NCBI GenBank assembly: GCA_024636985.1
Contig: JAGXFY010000060.1
Span: 1 to 23,895, forward strand
Reading direction: 5' to 3'
Length of the DNA: 23,895 bases
Source of the DNA: Petrocella sp024636985
GTDB taxonomy: Bacteria; Bacillota; Clostridia; Lachnospirales; Vallitaleaceae
Both the position numbers and the translations under genes were made by a program. Shown piece by piece: positions 6,799 through 15,012 of this stretch. Within the stretch, counting starts at the first letter, position 1. Each line of letters begins with the position of its first letter. The notes beneath the pieces are model-generated. The model was not told the DNA's origin and searched no databases. It was given only the letters and a program-made list of their open reading frames with translations.

Positions 6799-6819
6799 CC
6801 AACACCGACCATGAAGTTC
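6799..6819 (-). repeat. Second copy of the 21-base intergenic motif
   Basis: It matches 2170-2190 on the opposite strand with one mismatch. It lies between the terminator of the candidate RNA gene and the murL promoter. Confidence 0.5.
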
Positions 6820-6835
6820 ATATCTCATACAACAT

Positions 6836-6874
6836 AAAAAAGCTAGAACAACATGTTGCCATGTCAGCTCTAAC
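6836..6874 (-). terminator. Intrinsic terminator of the candidate RNA gene
   Basis: On the minus strand GTTAGAGCTGACATG pairs, through a gcaa loop and with one bulge and several G-T pairs, with CATGTTGTTCTAGC. TTTTTT follows directly. It separates the RNA region from murL. Confidence 0.75.
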
Positions 6875-7265
6875 TTTTACGAACGAAACACCCCTGCTCG
6901 TTCTTTTTGTTTCCACCCCCGGAAACATCTAGGCTCTACACCTATCATTATCTTTTGGACCTTTTGTTCATTCCGTTTTCTATCCCCAATTCAGAAAGCG
7001 GTATTTTAATAGCGCAACGTATTTAATCCAACTTGTTCTTACATGAAAAGAAACTTCCTTTTGTAGATTGTCTGTGATTGTTTTACCATTCAACAAAACC
7101 AAATTTCATCGTTTTTGAATCTAAAACTTCAGCCCTTTCGGTCAGCCAACTGTTTAAGGTGTTGTATGATTCATCGTCCTCGCATTATTACCTGTAACAT
7201 GTCATAGCATTGAACATCCTACTTTATATATGATATCCATCATATGTCTCGTTCACAAGGTCCTA
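6836..7265 (-). ncRNA. Candidate structured non-coding RNA of about 430 nt, family not recognised
   Basis: The region between pyrE and murL has no open frame of 60 codons or more. It is bounded by a strong promoter (7272-7300) and an intrinsic terminator. Inside it, minus-strand hairpins follow one another: TATGATggatATCATA within a GAAC/GTTC stem near the 5' end, CTTAAAC/GTTTTAG around a GACCGAAAGG-containing arm, TAGGtgtagagCCTA, TGTTTCCgggggtGGAAACA, and GAACGA/TCGTTC. I checked it by eye against tmRNA, RNase P RNA, SRP RNA, 6S RNA, glmS and T-box signatures without a match. It could also be a long leader that reads into murL past the terminator. Being a gene is inference from the boundaries and folding. 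Confidence 0.55.
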
Positions 7266-7271
7266 AAAAGT

Positions 7272-7340
7272 ATTATAACATGGACATGTGATAATTACTA
7301 GTTTTTTTTGTTTTTTCATGCTTTTTCTTGTGATTATTGT
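7272..7340 (-). promoter_or_regulatory. Extended -10 promoter with A-tract upstream region
   Basis: On the minus strand TGTTATAAT (-10 at 7272-7277) has the extended TGn element. The -35 (TAGTAA, 7295-7300) is poor. Directly upstream, runs of A (7301-7327) resemble an UP element, as seen at promoters of abundant stable RNAs. It starts about 65 bases after the pyrE stop codon. Confidence 0.6.
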
Positions 7341-7364
7341 TATCATCATTTCATCAGGTCTGTA

Positions 7365-8042
7365 TTACGCTTTAGCACCATAGATCTCATAATAAGCATC
7401 AATGCTGCTTTTGATGTCATCATCAATATAAACTCTGCCATCAATGGCTCTGTTATGTAAATAGCCCACCACTTCCTCCATGGTAACGATGGCGCAAGTC
7501 TCAATACTAAATGCATCCGCCAATTCTTTAAGAGCAGATTGTTCGCCTCTGCCTTTTTCCATACGATCTACGGATATAATTAATCCAAGAACATTCACAT
7601 TGGCTGCTGATTTTAGTAGTGGCATGGTCTCATAGATGGAGGTTCCGGCTGTTGTCACATCTTCAATAATGATAATCTTATCACCATCTTGTAATTTGGC
7701 ACCAAGAAAGCCACCCACATCTCCGTGATCCTTTTGCTCTTTGCGATTGGAGCAATAGGCAACATCAGCACCATAAGATTTGGACAATGAAACGGATGTG
7801 GTCACGCTAAGGGGTATGCCTTTATATGCCGGCCCAAAAAGTATCTGAAAATCTGTCCCAAAATTCTCCTTGATTGCTTTAGCATAATAATCCCCAAGTA
7901 AACTCAATTGTCGACCCGATCTATAATTGCCTGCATTGATGAAAAATGGTGTTTTTCTACCACTCTTCGTTGTAAAATCCCCAAATGTCAGAACCTCACT
8001 GTCTACCATAAATTCTATAAATTCTTTTTTGTATTGATCCAT
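7365..8042 (-). CDS. pyrE: Orotate phosphoribosyltransferase
   Basis: PyrE joins orotate to PRPP to give orotidine-5'-phosphate, the fifth step of UMP synthesis. The 225-residue protein shows the PRPP-binding motif IIIIEDVTTAGTS (123-135), the substrate segment SGRKTPFFINAGNY (27-40), FGPAYKGIPL (69-78), and the flexible loop CSNRKEQKDHG (97-107). The ATG follows AAGGGAAG; the gap to pyrD is 48 bases. It is the last gene of the pyr operon. No convincing terminator is visible between its stop codon and the next promoter, so operon transcripts may run into the RNA region. Confidence 0.96.
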   Translation of the reverse strand: MDQYKKEFIEFMVDSEVLTFGDFTTKSGRKTPFFINAGNYRSGRQLSLLGDYYAKAIKENFGTDFQILFGPAYKGIPLSVTTSVSLSKSYGADVAYCSNRKEQKDHGDVGGFLGAKLQDGDKIIIIEDVTTAGTSIYETMPLLKSAANVNVLGLIISVDRMEKGRGEQSALKELADAFSIETCAIVTMEEVVGYLHNRAIDGRVYIDDDIKSSIDAYYEIYGAKA

Positions 8043-8090
8043 ATTTTCTTCCCTTCAATGATAAGTAGAGGTTAATCCTATAACCATTAA

Positions 8091-8993
8091 TCATTTTACA
8101 ATGCCTACAATATCATTTATATTTTCTATTCCCTTATTTTGCATGAAAATCAACATTTCGTCAAGTATTTTCATGGTGGCACAAGGGTCTAATAAATTTG
8201 CAGTGCCAACGGCTATTCCGGTGGCGCCTGCCATCATAAATTCAATAGCATCCTCACCTGTCATAATACCACCCATGCCAATAATAGGCAGTCCAATGCT
8301 ATTTGCCACTTGATACACCATCCTAATCGCTACCGGTTTAATGGCCGGTCCTGACAAACCGCCTTGCTTCGTCGATAAAATAAATTGTCGCTTATGAATA
8401 TCAATACGGCTGCCAATAAGAGTATTTATCAGTGACACCGCATCTGCACCACCTGCTTCAACCGCTCTTGCGATCTCTGTAATATCCGTCACATTAGGGC
8501 TGAGCTTAACAATCAGGGGTTGCTTCGCTACCTTTTTTACCGCTTCCGTAACCTTCATTGCCATATTGGGATCTATACCAAAGGCTACGCCGCCTTCTTT
8601 TATATTCGGACAAGAAATGTTCAGTTCTAAAAAGTCCACATCTGCAGTAGCCAGTCGACTGGCCACTGCCACATATTCCTCAATGGTTCTTCCTGCCAGA
8701 TTCACGGCAATCTTTGTATCAAATTGTCTTAAAAAAGGGATGTCTTCGGCTATAAAAACTTCAACACCGGGATTTTGTAAACCGACTGCATTAATCATAC
8801 CACCGTAAGTTTCTACAATTCTTGGCGCCGGATTGCCCATCCATGGTATATTGGCTACGCCTTTTACCACCACGCATCCAATTTTGTTTATATCAACATA
8901 GGGCTCATACTCTCTACCGGAACCAAAAGTACCGGAAGCGGTCATAATAGGGTTTTTTAGTTCAACGCCTGCAATGTTTATACCCAAATTCAT
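8091..8993 (-). CDS. pyrD: Dihydroorotate dehydrogenase, class 1B catalytic subunit
   Basis: PyrD-B oxidises dihydroorotate to orotate with FMN; electrons pass to NAD+ through PyrK. The 300-residue chain has NPIMTASGTFGSG (14-26), the catalytic-loop cysteine in NISCPN (Cys128; class 1 uses Cys where class 2 uses Ser), LIVKLSPNVTDI, SLINTLIG, and the FMN phosphate site GMGGIMTGEDA. The start ATG shares one base with the pyrK stop codon (TAATG), and its AGGAGG lies within pyrK, so the two subunits are translated in close coupling, as expected for a heterotetramer. Confidence 0.97.
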   Translation of the reverse strand: MNLGINIAGVELKNPIMTASGTFGSGREYEPYVDINKIGCVVVKGVANIPWMGNPAPRIVETYGGMINAVGLQNPGVEVFIAEDIPFLRQFDTKIAVNLAGRTIEEYVAVASRLATADVDFLELNISCPNIKEGGVAFGIDPNMAMKVTEAVKKVAKQPLIVKLSPNVTDITEIARAVEAGGADAVSLINTLIGSRIDIHKRQFILSTKQGGLSGPAIKPVAIRMVYQVANSIGLPIIGMGGIMTGEDAIEFMMAGATGIAVGTANLLDPCATMKILDEMLIFMQNKGIENINDIVGIVK

Positions 8994-9772
8994 TAGAACA
9001 GCACCTCCTTAGCATCAAAAACCGGACCATCTTTACATACCTTTTTATACGTAAATCCAAGTTCTGTATCTGCCACAATTTTAGTCACACAACCTACACA
9101 ACCGCCGAAGCCACATCCCATACGTTCTTCTAAGGAAAGCTGTGCCGAAAGGTTGTTCTTACTTGCATAAGCTTGAACACCTTTAAGCATGGGTGTAGGT
9201 CCACAAGCATATATAGTACCTTGTAGACCCTTTTCTTCAAGAAGTGCCACCACATGACCTTTAAAGCCAGTTGAACCATCATCTGTTGTAATAAAAACCT
9301 TACCGTATTTTTCCAAACGTTCTATCAAATAGGGGTTGGATCTAAAACCAACAACAATGGTTTTCTTACCTTTTAGCTCTTTAGCCAGTTGCACAAGGGG
9401 TGGTGTGCCTACACCACCACCGATGATCAAAACATCTTCTTCATGGTCTGGGTCAAACCTAAATCCATTACCAAAGGGCCCTAACACTTCAATCTGCTCA
9501 CCTGCCACATAAGAGGCAAACTCGGCCGTACCATCGCCTAGAATCGCATATACAAGGTGTAGACTCCCCCCTTCCCTATCAATCTCGCATATACTAATAG
9601 GTCTAGGCAATAACCGACCTTTATGCTGACAATACAGGTTTACAAATTGGCCCGCTTTTGCCTCCATGGCTATGGATGGACAATCAAGGACCATTTCATA
9701 TACTTGGTCAATTAAATGAACATTTTTTATTATTTTACAACTGATCTTACTTTTATAGCTTGTTTGGCACAT
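8993..9772 (-). CDS. pyrK: Dihydroorotate dehydrogenase electron-transfer subunit
   Basis: PyrK carries FAD and a [2Fe-2S] cluster and links PyrD-B to NAD+. It has the FAD-binding RPIS (57-60), GPFGNGF (98-104), the NAD-binding IIGGGVGTPPL (116-126), CGPTPML (190-196), and cluster cysteines 220, 225, 228 and 246 in the C-terminal MGCGFGGCVGC segment and KVCKDGP. I chose the ATG at 9772 because GGGAG precedes it at six bases; this gives 259 aa, the normal length, and a 20-base overlap with the end of carB. An upstream in-frame start at 9811 would lie deeper inside carB with no ribosome-binding site. Confidence 0.95.
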   Translation of the reverse strand: MCQTSYKSKISCKIIKNVHLIDQVYEMVLDCPSIAMEAKAGQFVNLYCQHKGRLLPRPISICEIDREGGSLHLVYAILGDGTAEFASYVAGEQIEVLGPFGNGFRFDPDHEEDVLIIGGGVGTPPLVQLAKELKGKKTIVVGFRSNPYLIERLEKYGKVFITTDDGSTGFKGHVVALLEEKGLQGTIYACGPTPMLKGVQAYASKNNLSAQLSLEERMGCGFGGCVGCVTKIVADTELGFTYKKVCKDGPVFDAKEVLF

Positions 9773-12700
9773 ATAATTCTCCCATATTATAGATTGACAT
9801 GGTTGCTTCATTCATGTCGGCGCATATGATGTCCAACATGCCTTGAGCTGTATCAAGAGACGTTAATACCGGAACAGTCGCCTCTATGGCTGCCCTACGT
9901 ATTCTGAAACCATCTCTTGTTACATCATTGGCTTTTGTTGGTGTGTTAATAACAACATCAATAAGACCGCTTCTGATTAAGTCCAGAATATTAGGGACGC
10001 CTTCATTAATCTTCTTAGCAATCTGAGCATCAATGCCATTTTCCTTAAGAACCCTGGCTGTTCCTTCTGTTGCGATAAATCGATACCCCATCTCAATGAA
10101 TTTCTTAGCCATAGGTATGAACTCTTTTTGATCAATGGGCTTAATGGTGGCTAGAATATTACCTTTTGGCTTGATAATGCCCATACCTGATCCAACAAAT
10201 CCTTTGTATAATGCTTCTTCGAAGGTTTTTCCGACACCCAGGACCTCGCCAGTGGACCTCATTTCAGGCCCTAGTGAAACCTCAACATCCGGTAACTTTT
10301 GGGTTGAAAAGACCGGAACTTTGATGGCTACAAGATCAGCTTCCCTATATATGCCGGTTCCAAAGCCCATATCCACGAGCTTTTCACCTAACATCGCTCT
10401 CGTTGCCAGTTCTATCATGGGGACTCCGGTCACTTTACTAATATAAGGCACTGTTCTTGAAGATCTAGGATTCACTTCAATGATATATAACACGTCTTCA
10501 AACTCAATGTACTGAATGTTAATCATACCCACAACTTGAAGGGCTATGGCGATTTTCTCCGTCTGTACCAGAATCTGCTGCTTTAAATCGTCTGATAAGC
10601 TTCGTGGTGGGTAAATAGATATACTGTCACCTGAATGTACACCTGCTCTTTCCAAGTGTTCCATAATACCGGGTATTAAGATACTTTCACCGTCACAGAT
10701 GGCATCCACTTCGATTTCCTTACCGGTTAAATACCGGTCAATAAGTACCGGATTCTTATGATCTCTTTCAAAAGCCGGTCCCAGATAATTCTTAAGTTCC
10801 ACATCATTGTACGTGATTTCCATACCTTGTCCACCAAGAACATAGGATGGGCGAACAAGTACCGGATAACCTAAGAGATCTGCTTCTGTAAGACCTTCTT
10901 CTATTGACCAGACAGCTTTTCCTTTTGGTCTTGCTACATCCAGCTTCTCCATGAGGTCGTCAAACTTTTCCCTGTCTTCAGCTTCATCTATTTGTTTTGG
11001 CTTTGTTCCAAGAATCGGTACTTCCATCTGATCTAGGAAACCGGCTAATTTAATGGCTGTTTGTCCACCAAATTGTAATATCACCCCATCCGGTTTTTCT
11101 TTTTCGATGATATTCAGCACATCTTCTTCTGTTAAAGGTTCAAAGTATAGTTTATCAGCCGTATCAAAGTCCGTACTCACTGTTTCCGGATTGTTATTGG
11201 CAATAATAGTCTCTATGCCCGCTTTCTTAAGGGCTAAGATAGAATGCACTGAACAATAATCAAATTCTATCCCTTGTCCGATACGTATGGGACCCGATCC
11301 AATAACTAAGACTTTTTTACGATCTGATACCGCCACTTCATCAACTTCATCATACGTCGAGTAATAGTAGGGTGATACAGCTTCGAATTCGCCTCCACAG
11401 GTATCCACCATCTTAAAGACAGCTTCTATATGGTAGGCTTTTCTGAGGTTTAAGACTTCAATAGGCATACACCCAACAAAATCAGCGATGGCTTTATCTG
11501 AGAAGCCTTTGATTTTTAACCATTTCATGTAGTCACGATCAATCTGGTCAATACTCATGCCTCTTAGCTTTTCTTCTTCGTCTACGATGTTTTTGATTTT
11601 GTTAACAAAATAGATATCCATCCCCGTAATCTTACAGATCTTATCCATTCTATAGCCACGACGGATTAACTCAGCTAAATCAAATAACCGCTCATCATCC
11701 GGTACTTGCACTCTTTTTTTCAACTCATCCATATCTCTGGATGCCGCTTTTTTATGATGTAGACTATATTGGCCAATCTCCAAAGACCGCACTGCTTTAA
11801 GAAGAGCCGCTTCAAAATTATTGCCAATGGCCATGACTTCACCTGTTGCCATCATCTTGGTACCCAGTGTCTTCTTAGCTCTTCTAAATTTATCAAAAGG
11901 CCATTTTGGTATTTTGATGACACAATAGTCTAATGTGGGCTCAAAGCAAGCTTGTGTTTTTTTGGTAACAGCGTTTTGAATTTCGTCTAATCGGTAGCCC
12001 AGTGCTAGTTTTGCTGATACTTTTGCAATCGGATAGCCTGTTGCTTTTGAAGCCAATGCTGAAGAACGGCTCACTCTTGGGTTAATCTCTATAATGGCGT
12101 ATTCAAAGCTTTCAGGATGAAGGGCCAGTTGTACATTACAACCCCCGACAATACCCACTTCATTGATGATGTCCAAGGAAGCTTTTCTAAGCATCTGATA
12201 TTCCACATCCGATAGGGTCTGGGAGGGTGCAACAACAATACTATCTCCTGTATGAACACCTACCGGATCAATGTTTTCCATATTACATACCGTGATGGCA
12301 TTACCTGCACAATCACGCATGACTTCATATTCAATCTCTTTCCATCCTTTAATGGATTTCTCAAGAAGAACTTGACCGACCCGTGACAATTGAAGGCCTG
12401 ATGCCAGAATCTGCTTTAATTCTTCTCGGTCTTCTGCAATACCGCCACCGGATCCACCCAAGGTATACGCCGGTCTAACCACGACGGGGTATCCGATATG
12501 AGATGCAAAATCCACACCTTCTTCCATAGTGGTTACGATTTTACTTTCAATAACTGGCTGACCGATTTTTTCCATTAATTTTTTAAAATCTTCTCTGTCT
12601 TCCCCTTCTTTGATTGCATCAATCTGGGTGCCTATAACTTTTACATTATATTTTTCTAAAATGCCCGCATCATGAAGCTCAACAGCCAGATTCAGTCCGG

Positions 12701-12980
12701 TTTGACCACCCATGCCTGCTATCAGACTATCCGGGCGTTCTTTGTCGATTACTTTTTCCAAGAATGGTAATGTTAAGGGTTCTATATAAACGATATCTGC
12801 TACTTCTTTATCTGTCATAATGGTCGCAGGGTTACTATTGACAAGTACAGTAATGACCCCTTCTTCTCTAAATGCCTGGCATGCTTGTGTTCCTGAATAG
12901 TCAAACTCTGCCGCCTGTCCAATGACGATTGGACCCGAGCCTATAACCAGGACTTTTTTTATAGAATTATCTTTTGGCAT
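9753..12980 (-). CDS. carB: Carbamoyl-phosphate synthase large subunit
   Basis: CarB makes carbamoyl phosphate from bicarbonate, two ATP and ammonia supplied by CarA. The 1075-residue chain has the expected order: a first ATP-grasp half (VLVIGSGPIVIGQAAEFDYSG at ~10-30, then VVRPAYTLGGSGGG and EINPRVSRSSALASKATGYPIA), an oligomerisation segment, a second homologous half (VLVIGSGPIRIGQGIEFDYC, VLVRPSYVLGGQGM, EVNPRSSRTVPYISKVTGVP), and a C-terminal MGS-like allosteric domain (from ~940; ATEGTARVLKENGI, DVVINTP) that in this family binds UMP or ornithine. ATG with AAAGGA upstream. Only one copy is seen here, within the pyr operon, so it probably serves pyrimidines first. Confidence 0.98.
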   Translation of the reverse strand: MPKDNSIKKVLVIGSGPIVIGQAAEFDYSGTQACQAFREEGVITVLVNSNPATIMTDKEVADIVYIEPLTLPFLEKVIDKERPDSLIAGMGGQTGLNLAVELHDAGILEKYNVKVIGTQIDAIKEGEDREDFKKLMEKIGQPVIESKIVTTMEEGVDFASHIGYPVVVRPAYTLGGSGGGIAEDREELKQILASGLQLSRVGQVLLEKSIKGWKEIEYEVMRDCAGNAITVCNMENIDPVGVHTGDSIVVAPSQTLSDVEYQMLRKASLDIINEVGIVGGCNVQLALHPESFEYAIIEINPRVSRSSALASKATGYPIAKVSAKLALGYRLDEIQNAVTKKTQACFEPTLDYCVIKIPKWPFDKFRRAKKTLGTKMMATGEVMAIGNNFEAALLKAVRSLEIGQYSLHHKKAASRDMDELKKRVQVPDDERLFDLAELIRRGYRMDKICKITGMDIYFVNKIKNIVDEEEKLRGMSIDQIDRDYMKWLKIKGFSDKAIADFVGCMPIEVLNLRKAYHIEAVFKMVDTCGGEFEAVSPYYYSTYDEVDEVAVSDRKKVLVIGSGPIRIGQGIEFDYCSVHSILALKKAGIETIIANNNPETVSTDFDTADKLYFEPLTEEDVLNIIEKEKPDGVILQFGGQTAIKLAGFLDQMEVPILGTKPKQIDEAEDREKFDDLMEKLDVARPKGKAVWSIEEGLTEADLLGYPVLVRPSYVLGGQGMEITYNDVELKNYLGPAFERDHKNPVLIDRYLTGKEIEVDAICDGESILIPGIMEHLERAGVHSGDSISIYPPRSLSDDLKQQILVQTEKIAIALQVVGMINIQYIEFEDVLYIIEVNPRSSRTVPYISKVTGVPMIELATRAMLGEKLVDMGFGTGIYREADLVAIKVPVFSTQKLPDVEVSLGPEMRSTGEVLGVGKTFEEALYKGFVGSGMGIIKPKGNILATIKPIDQKEFIPMAKKFIEMGYRFIATEGTARVLKENGIDAQIAKKINEGVPNILDLIRSGLIDVVINTPTKANDVTRDGFRIRRAAIEATVPVLTSLDTAQGMLDIICADMNEATMSIYNMGELYVPNKL

Positions 12981-13013
12981 ATTTATATCCTTTCTTATAC
13001 ATCTCTATCGATC

Positions 13014-14072
13014 TCATGGTGTCATGATTTCTATGAATTCATCAAATATGGGATCTGTGTCATGAGGCCCGGGACAAGCTTCCGGATGAAATTGGATGCT
13101 ATAGATCTTGTGTTCATGATGTTTCATACCTTCGACTGTACCATCATTTAAATTGATATGGGTTACTTCTACGCCTTCCGGAAGTCCATCTTCACAAACC
13201 ACATAGCCGTGGTTTTGAGAAGTAATCATAACGCGACCTGTGCTTAGGTCTTTAACCGGATGGTTCGCACCTCTATGTCCAAACTTTAACTTCTCTGTAT
13301 CGCCCTCAAGGGCCAAAGCCAGCAATTGGTGTCCAAGACAAATACCTGTTATTGGCTTATTACCGATAAGTTTTTTAATCTCATGAATAACGGTTGGTAC
13401 GTCTTTTGGATCACCAGGTCCGTTGGATAAAAAAACACCATCCGGACTTAGGGCAAGTATTTCTTCTGCTTTCGTATGCGCGGGTACTAGGGTTATTTTA
13501 CAATTTCTATTTTTAAAAGATTTTAAAATATTGTTTTTAATACCAAAATCCATGGCTACAATATGAATACCGTCGCCTTCCATCACTTTTATTTCTTTAG
13601 AAGTGACCTCCTCAACCGCTTTGTCATTATGAAAACCATTAAATTTACTAGAAATTTGACTCTGTGTTAGATCCCTTACTGTAATGATACCCTTCATGGT
13701 ACCGGAATTTCTAATTATTTTTGTCAGAGCTCTGGTATCAATACCTTCGATGCCTAATATCTTATGACGGTTTAGATACTCATCGATTTCAAATTCGCAA
13801 CGCCAGTTGTTTGGATTGTCCGCTTTTTCCCTAACAACAAAGCCTTTTACTTTAACACCCGAGGACTCATGGTCATCTAGGTTTAAACCATAATTACCGA
13901 TCATAGGGTACGTCATGGTTACAATCTGACCGTAATAAGATGGATCCGTTAATATTTCCTGATAGCCGGTCATGCTGGTATTAAAAACAACCTCACCGAC
14001 AGTCTCTTTCATATATCCAAAGGCTTTTCCTTCAAATATTGTTCCATTTTCTAATATGAGTTTTGCTTTCAT
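13014..14072 (-). CDS. carA: Carbamoyl-phosphate synthase small subunit (glutaminase)
   Basis: CarA hydrolyses glutamine and channels ammonia to CarB. The 352-residue protein has the N-terminal CPSase domain (FNTSMTGYQEILTDPSYYGQ, 30-49; GLNLDDHES; GIDTRALTK) and a class I glutamine amidotransferase domain with the triad Cys245 (GICLGHQ), His329 and Glu331 (FHPEACPGP). The oxyanion strand FLSNGPGDP is at 214-222. ATG preceded by GAGAGG. It is 33 bases upstream of carB and 14 bases downstream of pyrF. Confidence 0.97.
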   Translation of the reverse strand: MKAKLILENGTIFEGKAFGYMKETVGEVVFNTSMTGYQEILTDPSYYGQIVTMTYPMIGNYGLNLDDHESSGVKVKGFVVREKADNPNNWRCEFEIDEYLNRHKILGIEGIDTRALTKIIRNSGTMKGIITVRDLTQSQISSKFNGFHNDKAVEEVTSKEIKVMEGDGIHIVAMDFGIKNNILKSFKNRNCKITLVPAHTKAEEILALSPDGVFLSNGPGDPKDVPTVIHEIKKLIGNKPITGICLGHQLLALALEGDTEKLKFGHRGANHPVKDLSTGRVMITSQNHGYVVCEDGLPEGVEVTHINLNDGTVEGMKHHEHKIYSIQFHPEACPGPHDTDPIFDEFIEIMTP

Positions 14073-14086
14073 GTTATAATTCCTCT

Positions 14087-15010
14087 CTATAAAACGCGGT
14101 TAAGATCAGCTTTCATGTCCAGTGCCGCTTGACGTGAGGCTTTTGCAAAATCTTTGGCATCAAAATCCTTTTTGTAAACGGGTTTTTGATAGGCTGCAAT
14201 GATGCCTCTTGAGGAATTCACTATTGCCCCCAAGCCATCCTTATTAAAACAACCTGCAAGATCTTCAGCGGTTGCCCCTTGAGCGCCATAGCCCGGTACT
14301 AAAAAGTACGTCTTGGGCATAATGCCTCTCAGTACTTGACCCTGCTTAGAATGGGTTGCACCCACAACAGCACCAATTCTGCTATAACCAGATTGTCCCA
14401 TATAAGCTTCACCCCATTTTGAGACCAATCCACCCATATACTCATATAAGTGTTCGGACCCCACCATAATGTCTTGGATTTCACCGCTGTTTGGGTTGGA
14501 GGTTTTTACCAGTACGAACAGACCTTTATCATAAGCCACGCAGTTACCCATATAAGGTTCTATGGAGTCATAACCAAGATAAGGATTTAATGTTATAAAA
14601 TCCTCCTTATAGACTTCAAATTGATTTCCTTCCACTAACACACGACCGATATGGCCATCTGAATAGCTTTCGGCTGTTGAAGCAATATCACTTCTTTTTA
14701 TATCCCCAATAACAACCATACCTTTTTCCTTAGAATAAGCAATGGTATCAATATAAGCTTGCATACCTGCTGCCCCGTACTGTTCATACATGGCGACTTG
14801 TGGCTTAACTGCTGGTACAATGTCATAAATCTCGTCAATAATAGCTTTGTTGAACAAGAGGAAGGCATATGCGGCACCGGATAATGTTTTTCCATAAGCA
14901 TCATAAGCTTTTTCACGAATATGTTCCGGTATATAATCCAGTCTTGGGTCTAGCCCAACTACGGTAGGATTCTGAGTTTCTTTTATTTTTCTAATAAGCT
15001 GATCAATCAT
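14087..15010 (-). CDS. pyrF: Orotidine-5'-phosphate decarboxylase, long (type 2) form
   Basis: PyrF decarboxylates OMP to UMP, the last step of the pathway. The catalytic signature DIKRSDI is at 103-109. VGLDPRLDYIP near the N-terminus, FNKAIIDE, AVKPQVAMYEQYG and the late VPGYGAQGAT phosphate-binding loop identify the roughly 300-residue subfamily (307 aa here) rather than the 230-residue B. subtilis type. The ATG lies two bases after the pyrC stop codon, and its AGGAGG is inside the end of pyrC, which implies tight coupling. Confidence 0.96.
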   Translation of the reverse strand: MIDQLIRKIKETQNPTVVGLDPRLDYIPEHIREKAYDAYGKTLSGAAYAFLLFNKAIIDEIYDIVPAVKPQVAMYEQYGAAGMQAYIDTIAYSKEKGMVVIGDIKRSDIASTAESYSDGHIGRVLVEGNQFEVYKEDFITLNPYLGYDSIEPYMGNCVAYDKGLFVLVKTSNPNSGEIQDIMVGSEHLYEYMGGLVSKWGEAYMGQSGYSRIGAVVGATHSKQGQVLRGIMPKTYFLVPGYGAQGATAEDLAGCFNKDGLGAIVNSSRGIIAAYQKPVYKKDFDAKDFAKASRQAALDMKADLNRVL

Positions 15011-15012
15011 TT

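Noticed and set aside
6836..7265. T-box reading of the RNA region, from GGGGGTGGAAAC near its 3' end
   Set aside because: The resemblance to the T-box core is partial, the sequence sits in a TTTCC/GGAAA hairpin, and the 5' half lacks stem I features.
9773..9811. Thirteen-residue extension of PyrK
   Set aside because: No ribosome-binding site, it lies deeper inside carB, and the start at 9772 gives the normal PyrK length.
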